Source of the DNA: CAYYYA01 sp964517065
GTDB taxonomy: Bacteria; Patescibacteriota; Patescibacteriia; UBA1558; 2-01-FULL-52-15
Direction of reading: 5' to 3'
Length of the DNA stretch: 14,462 nt
NCBI GenBank assembly: GCA_964517065.1
Contig: CAZFBK010000019.1
Coordinates: 1 to 14,462 of the forward strand
A model generated the notes under the pieces. That model did not search any database and was not told where the DNA came from. It saw only the letters and a list, made by a program, of their open reading frames with translations. The position numbers and the translations under genes were made by a program. The number at the start of each line of letters is the position of its first letter. Position 1 is the stretch's first letter. Below, piece after piece: positions 11,766 to 14,462 of this stretch.

Positions 11766-12362
11766 ATGACAAATAAAAAACTGATCAAAATGCTCGATGA
11801 GTGGGGGATTGATTATGAAGTGTTGAAGCATAAAACTGTTTTCACTGCTCATGACGTCGCAGCAACGCTGAGAACTAAACTGGATGACATCGTCAAAACA
11901 TTGGTTATTGAAGCTGATAAACAGTTTTATTTAGTTTCTTTACCAGCTACCAAGAATGTTGACTTCGCTCAACTGAAAAAAGCTATCAAGAAAATGGGTG
12001 GTAGCGTGAGGACTATTGGTATCCCCAATGAAAAAGTCTTAGCTGCCAAGCTCGGCATCAAACCAGGCAATGTCACTGCTTTCGCTAAACTGCATCAATT
12101 ACCACACATCGTCGATAAAGATATTAAGAAAATCAAGAAAGCCATTTTAAGCGGCGGTAGCGTGACGGAGAGTTTGAAGATGAAGATGGCGGACTGGCTC
12201 AGAGTTGAGGAACCTAGGGTGGAGATTGTGGGGGTGAAGAGGAAGATTAAGAAAGTCAAAAGTCAAAAGTCAAAAGTAAAAATTAAAACTAAAAAGTCGA
12301 AACTGACAGCCAAGAAAGTTAAACCCAAAGCAAAAAAGAAAACGGCGAAGCGACGAGGGTAA
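11766..12362 (+). CDS. YbaK/ProX-like aminoacyl-tRNA editing domain protein with lysine-rich tail
   Basis: Residues 1-150 form a YbaK/aa-tRNA-deacylase domain: a start helix (KKLIKMLDEWGIDYEVLKH), TAHDVA (27-32), the conserved lysine K44 in IVKTLV, YLVSLPATKNVDF (55-67) and GIKPGNVTAF (97-106). Such proteins hydrolyse misacylated tRNAs in trans, for example Cys- or Ala-tRNA-Pro. The substrate here is not determined. A tail of about 45 residues (155-198) is nearly all Lys, with Ser, Thr and Val. Much of its DNA is a 7-base tandem repeat (12252-12300). The tail could bind tRNA or ribosomes. No SD. Confidence 0.88.
   Translation: MTNKKLIKMLDEWGIDYEVLKHKTVFTAHDVAATLRTKLDDIVKTLVIEADKQFYLVSLPATKNVDFAQLKKAIKKMGGSVRTIGIPNEKVLAAKLGIKPGNVTAFAKLHQLPHIVDKDIKKIKKAILSGGSVTESLKMKMADWLRVEEPRVEIVGVKRKIKKVKSQKSKVKIKTKKSKLTAKKVKPKAKKKTAKRRG
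12252..12300 (+). repeat. Heptad tandem repeat inside the YbaK-like gene
   Basis: Three perfect AAAGTCA units (12252-12272) are followed by degenerate units AAAGTAA and AAATTAA and weaker copies to 12300. Because 7 is not a multiple of 3, they encode a 7-residue cycle that gives the Lys/Ser/Val-rich tail. Confidence 0.85.
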
Positions 12363-12384
12363 ACTAAATCAGCCTCTGGCTGAA

Positions 12385-12412
12385 GAATGAAGAAATAAGA
12401 ATTAAGAATTTT
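12385..12412 (+). repeat. Four degenerate GAA-type heptads
   Basis: Units GAATGAA, GAAATAA, GAATTAA and GAATTTT fill the gap after the YbaK-like gene and end two bases before the ATG at 12415. Confidence 0.7.
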
Positions 12413-12414
12413 GG

Positions 12415-12750
12415 ATGTCAATAAAACAGAAAATTCAGCTTTTTTTCCAACCAACTAAAATAACAGGATTATTTCTTGGATTATTTTTAGCTTTATCAGT
12501 CTTTGGATTTATTGGGTTTTATATAGTTCCTTCTTGGTACTGGACTTTTCTGGATGCTTTATTTTTGACGCCTTTATATTTCTTTGGCCATTTTATTGCA
12601 TCTGTTAGCGATACAATTTGGTTTTATCCATCTTTGGTATTATTCTACGCCTCAATTTTTATCGAAATGTACATTTACGCTTGCACTATTAATTTTATAG
12701 TTCAGAAAATAAAATTGATCAGCAGCTTTCCTAAGAAGCTACAAATCTAA
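12415..12750 (+). CDS. Small integral membrane protein, unknown
   Basis: The 111-residue product is rich in Phe, Ile, Leu, Tyr and Trp. Hydrophobic segments lie at about 16-38, 43-62 and 70-98, with short basic ends (MSIKQKI and QKIKLISSFPKKLQI). I recognise no family or motif. The DNA is more AT-rich than its neighbours, as expected for a Phe/Ile-rich protein. The start has no SD and follows heptad repeats. It could be a real lineage-specific membrane protein; no function can be proposed. Confidence 0.65.
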   Translation: MSIKQKIQLFFQPTKITGLFLGLFLALSVFGFIGFYIVPSWYWTFLDALFLTPLYFFGHFIASVSDTIWFYPSLVLFYASIFIEMYIYACTINFIVQKIKLISSFPKKLQI

Positions 12751-12762
12751 TCAACTATTAAG

Positions 12763-12785
12763 CTACCTAACTACTAAACTACTAT
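12763..12785 (+). repeat. CTAC octads before the DUF5671 gene
   Basis: Units CTACCTAA, CTACTAAA and CTACTATA run directly into the ATG at 12786. They resemble the octads before aspS. Confidence 0.7.
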
Positions 12786-13442
12786 ATGGAATCAGAATTA
12801 CACTCATTTATCAAAGACTCGTTGGACAAAGGTCTGGCGAAAGATAAGATTCGCGAAGTGTTATTGCAGGCTAATTGGGAAACTGCGGAGGTTGATACAG
12901 CCTTGAATCATTATGCTGATATTGATTACCCAATCGCAGTGCCGAAACGTAAACCCTATATGTCAGCCCGCGAAGCTTTCTTATACTTACTGACGTTCAT
13001 CACGTTGTATGTCAGTGCTTATAATTTTGGCGCCTTGATTTACCAGTTTATCAACAAAAATTTTCCAGATGTTGTGGCCCAAGCAGGCTATGCTTATGAT
13101 GCCGTGGTAAATGCTAGCGCCATTCGTTTCAGCCTCGCGTCACTGATCATCGCTTTCCCTATCTATCTCTGGCTATCTATCATGTTGAACAAAAGTGCGG
13201 CTAAGAATCCAGAAGCTCGTGGCTCTCGTGTGCGTAAGTGGTTAACCTATCTGACCTTATTCATTGCCGCTGGAATTATCATTGGTGATTTAATTGCTCT
13301 ATTGAATCGCTTATTAGCCGGTGATATGACTACGCGTTTTGGTTTGAAATTTCTCACAGTCTTAGTAATCGCTGGAGTTATTTTCTATTATTATTTAACT
13401 GACTTACGAAAGGAAGAAAAAAATGATGCCACGTCTAAATAA
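12786..13442 (+). CDS. DUF5671-family membrane protein
   Basis: The 218-residue product opens with a soluble helical region (1-45; LDKGLAKDKIREVLLQANW, resembling a UBA-like helix pair). A basic linker KRKPYMSAREAF and four predicted membrane segments (about 64-90, 113-134, 152-177 and 186-205) follow. The SAREAFLYLLTFITLYVSAY motif with a following QFINKNFPD is characteristic of DUF5671, a family frequent in Patescibacteria with no known function. The C-terminus is charged and cytoplasmic. No SD; octads precede the start. Its last 20 bases overlap the next gene, so the two are probably translated together. Confidence 0.87.
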   Translation: MESELHSFIKDSLDKGLAKDKIREVLLQANWETAEVDTALNHYADIDYPIAVPKRKPYMSAREAFLYLLTFITLYVSAYNFGALIYQFINKNFPDVVAQAGYAYDAVVNASAIRFSLASLIIAFPIYLWLSIMLNKSAAKNPEARGSRVRKWLTYLTLFIAAGIIIGDLIALLNRLLAGDMTTRFGLKFLTVLVIAGVIFYYYLTDLRKEEKNDATSK

Positions 13443-13905
13443 TTCAATTTTAGTTATCGTTATCTGTGTCGCCGTTGTTGCTGTTATTATTGGTGGTTTC
13501 ATGCTGGCTGGGTCGCCACAGTTGGCTCGTGAGCAGCAAATTGATATGGTGAGGTCAAGTAATTTACAAAATATTAGCTATTCGATTGATTTGTATTATC
13601 AACGTCAGCAAAAGTTACCACAGGATTTGTCTGAGTTATATTCTGACCCTACTACTAACAAAGGAAATACAGCAGGATTTATGGACCCAGAAACACTACA
13701 ACCTTACGAGTATAGTGTCAAAGGAACTGAGTATGAACTCTGCGCAGTATTTACTACTCTGAGCGATAAGGCTTCTTATGAATATTACGCTCCTGAACCA
13801 AGCATAGGTGCCAATTTTTATCGTCATGATATTGGTCGTACCTGTTATACAATTCCTGCTCCTGTCAGTCCAATACCTGTAATTAATGTTCCAGCCGTAA
13901 GATAA
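13423..13905 (+). CDS. Membrane-anchored pilin/GspG-like protein
   Basis: The 160-residue product has an N-terminal membrane helix (about 8-29). An extracytoplasmic domain follows with NLQNISYSIDLYYQRQQKLP, then DLSELYSDP, FMDPETLQPYEYSVKG and YELCAVF. These resemble the globular part of type II secretion GspG-like pseudopilins (Y-Y-x(n)-LP-x-L and DP-x(n)-YEY). Cys107 and Cys141 could form a disulfide. The classical prepilin cleavage motif is not evident, so it may be a fixed-anchor relative. GGAAG at 13412-13416 supports ATG 13423 or the adjacent ATG 13426. It overlaps the DUF5671 gene by 20 bases, suggesting a functional pair. Confidence 0.82.
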   Translation: MMPRLNNSILVIVICVAVVAVIIGGFMLAGSPQLAREQQIDMVRSSNLQNISYSIDLYYQRQQKLPQDLSELYSDPTTNKGNTAGFMDPETLQPYEYSVKGTEYELCAVFTTLSDKASYEYYAPEPSIGANFYRHDIGRTCYTIPAPVSPIPVINVPAVR

Positions 13906-13912
13906 TCCACGC

Positions 13913-14462
13913 ATGCATTCTATTAAGCTCGAACAATTCGAAGGTCCTTTAGACTTGCTGTTGCAATTGATCGAGCAGGAGGAGCTAGATATCACGACTG
14001 TTTCTTTAGCCAAAGTTACTGATCAGTATTTGAAACATGTCGAGCAGTTAGAGCATGTCATGCCAGAAGAAGTGGCTGATTTTTTAGTTGTTGCTTCTAA
14101 GTTAATTTATCTCAAATCTAAATATTTACTTCCGAACTTGGATATTGCTGATGAGGAGGATGCTGGTGATCTAGCACATCAGCTGAAAATGTATCAGCAG
14201 TTCTATCAGGCGAGTAAAGTTCTGGAGAAGATGCTTGGTAAGCAGCATTTTGGCTTCATCCGCACACAGCCGATGCGCCCGAAGTTTGCGCCGGAGTTCA
14301 CACCGCCACCGAGTTTGAAGTCCGAGGATATGGTGACGATAATGAAAAATGTCATTGCACGTTTGGGCGAGATTGCTAGCTTACCGAAAGTCCTGATGGC
14401 TCGCGCTGTTAGTATCAAAGAACGCATCGGGCATTTCCGCGATTTGTTGCAAGAAAAGATGG
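13913..14462 (+). CDS. scpA: Segregation and condensation protein A, 3' end outside the window
   Basis: The frame opens at ATG 13913, seven bases after the previous stop, and runs past the window end; 183 residues are visible. It begins MHSIKLEQFEGPLDLLLQLI, the hallmark of ScpA, followed by EELDITTVSLAKVTDQYL and EEVADFLVVASKLIYLKSKY. ScpA is the kleisin that bridges the Smc heads with ScpB in the bacterial condensin complex, organising the chromosome. The N-terminal helical domain that binds the Smc neck is complete here; the C-terminal winged-helix part is missing because of the window edge. No SD is seen. scpB would be expected just downstream. Confidence 0.93.
   Translation, partial: MHSIKLEQFEGPLDLLLQLIEQEELDITTVSLAKVTDQYLKHVEQLEHVMPEEVADFLVVASKLIYLKSKYLLPNLDIADEEDAGDLAHQLKMYQQFYQASKVLEKMLGKQHFGFIRTQPMRPKFAPEFTPPPSLKSEDMVTIMKNVIARLGEIASLPKVLMARAVSIKERIGHFRDLLQEKM

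Overview
The window looks like a fragment of a Patescibacteria (Candidate Phyla Radiation, Parcubacteria-like) chromosome. This rests on gene types typical of that group: a DUF5671 membrane protein, a conserved 'WFQWYCRYYLGRR' hypothetical, a YbaK-like editing protein with a lysine tail, a short winged-helix-like hypothetical, and an aspartyl-tRNA synthetase without its usual insertion. Most starts also lack a Shine-Dalgarno (SD) sequence. TGA is used as a stop (990-1703, 5858-6199), so the code is standard bacterial rather than UGA-recoded. The species cannot be named from sequence alone.

Layout: 3-494 end of a conserved hypothetical gene; 498-1763 a two-gene unit (PD-(D/E)XK nuclease-like protein plus HAD hydrolase) with its own promoter and terminator; 1808-2128 (-) SemiSWEET/PQ-loop protein; 2298-2735 cupredoxin lipoprotein; 2796-3455 (-) SdpI/DUF1648 membrane protein; 3521-4018 leucine-rich-repeat lipoprotein; 4029-4838 (-) SDR oxidoreductase; 4970-5230 small coiled-coil protein; 5328-5627 (-) small tautomerase-like protein; 5858-9701 an acidic hypothetical gene, asnS, a membrane-anchored PsbP-like protein and aspS; 9842-10614 (-) a TTG-start 57-residue membrane peptide and a membrane FHA protein; 10819-11232 (-) cysteine-rich helix-turn-helix protein; 11377-14462 winged-helix-like protein, YbaK-like protein, two membrane proteins, a pilin-like anchored protein and the start of scpA.

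Two styles of gene organisation are interleaved. One set (498-1763, 5280-5736, 9777-10719, 10729-11336) consists of self-contained units with a TTGACA/TTGACC element, a 5' leader, a purine-rich SD and a GC-rich hairpin terminator. Their products are mostly unrecognised or regulatory-looking. The other set (aspS, asnS, scpA and most membrane proteins) has almost no SD. Several of these genes have a -10 box directly before the start codon, and many are preceded by degenerate tandem 7- or 8-base units. The first set may be acquired cassettes or a separately expressed regulon.

Other structure of note: a 30-base inverted repeat (29 of 30 matching) flanks the single gene between asnS and aspS; a heptad repeat lies inside the YbaK-like gene and encodes its basic tail; a 79-base element with inverted repeats resembles a MITE; and a perfect 20-base palindrome follows aspS. 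No tRNA, rRNA, CRISPR array or transposase was seen.
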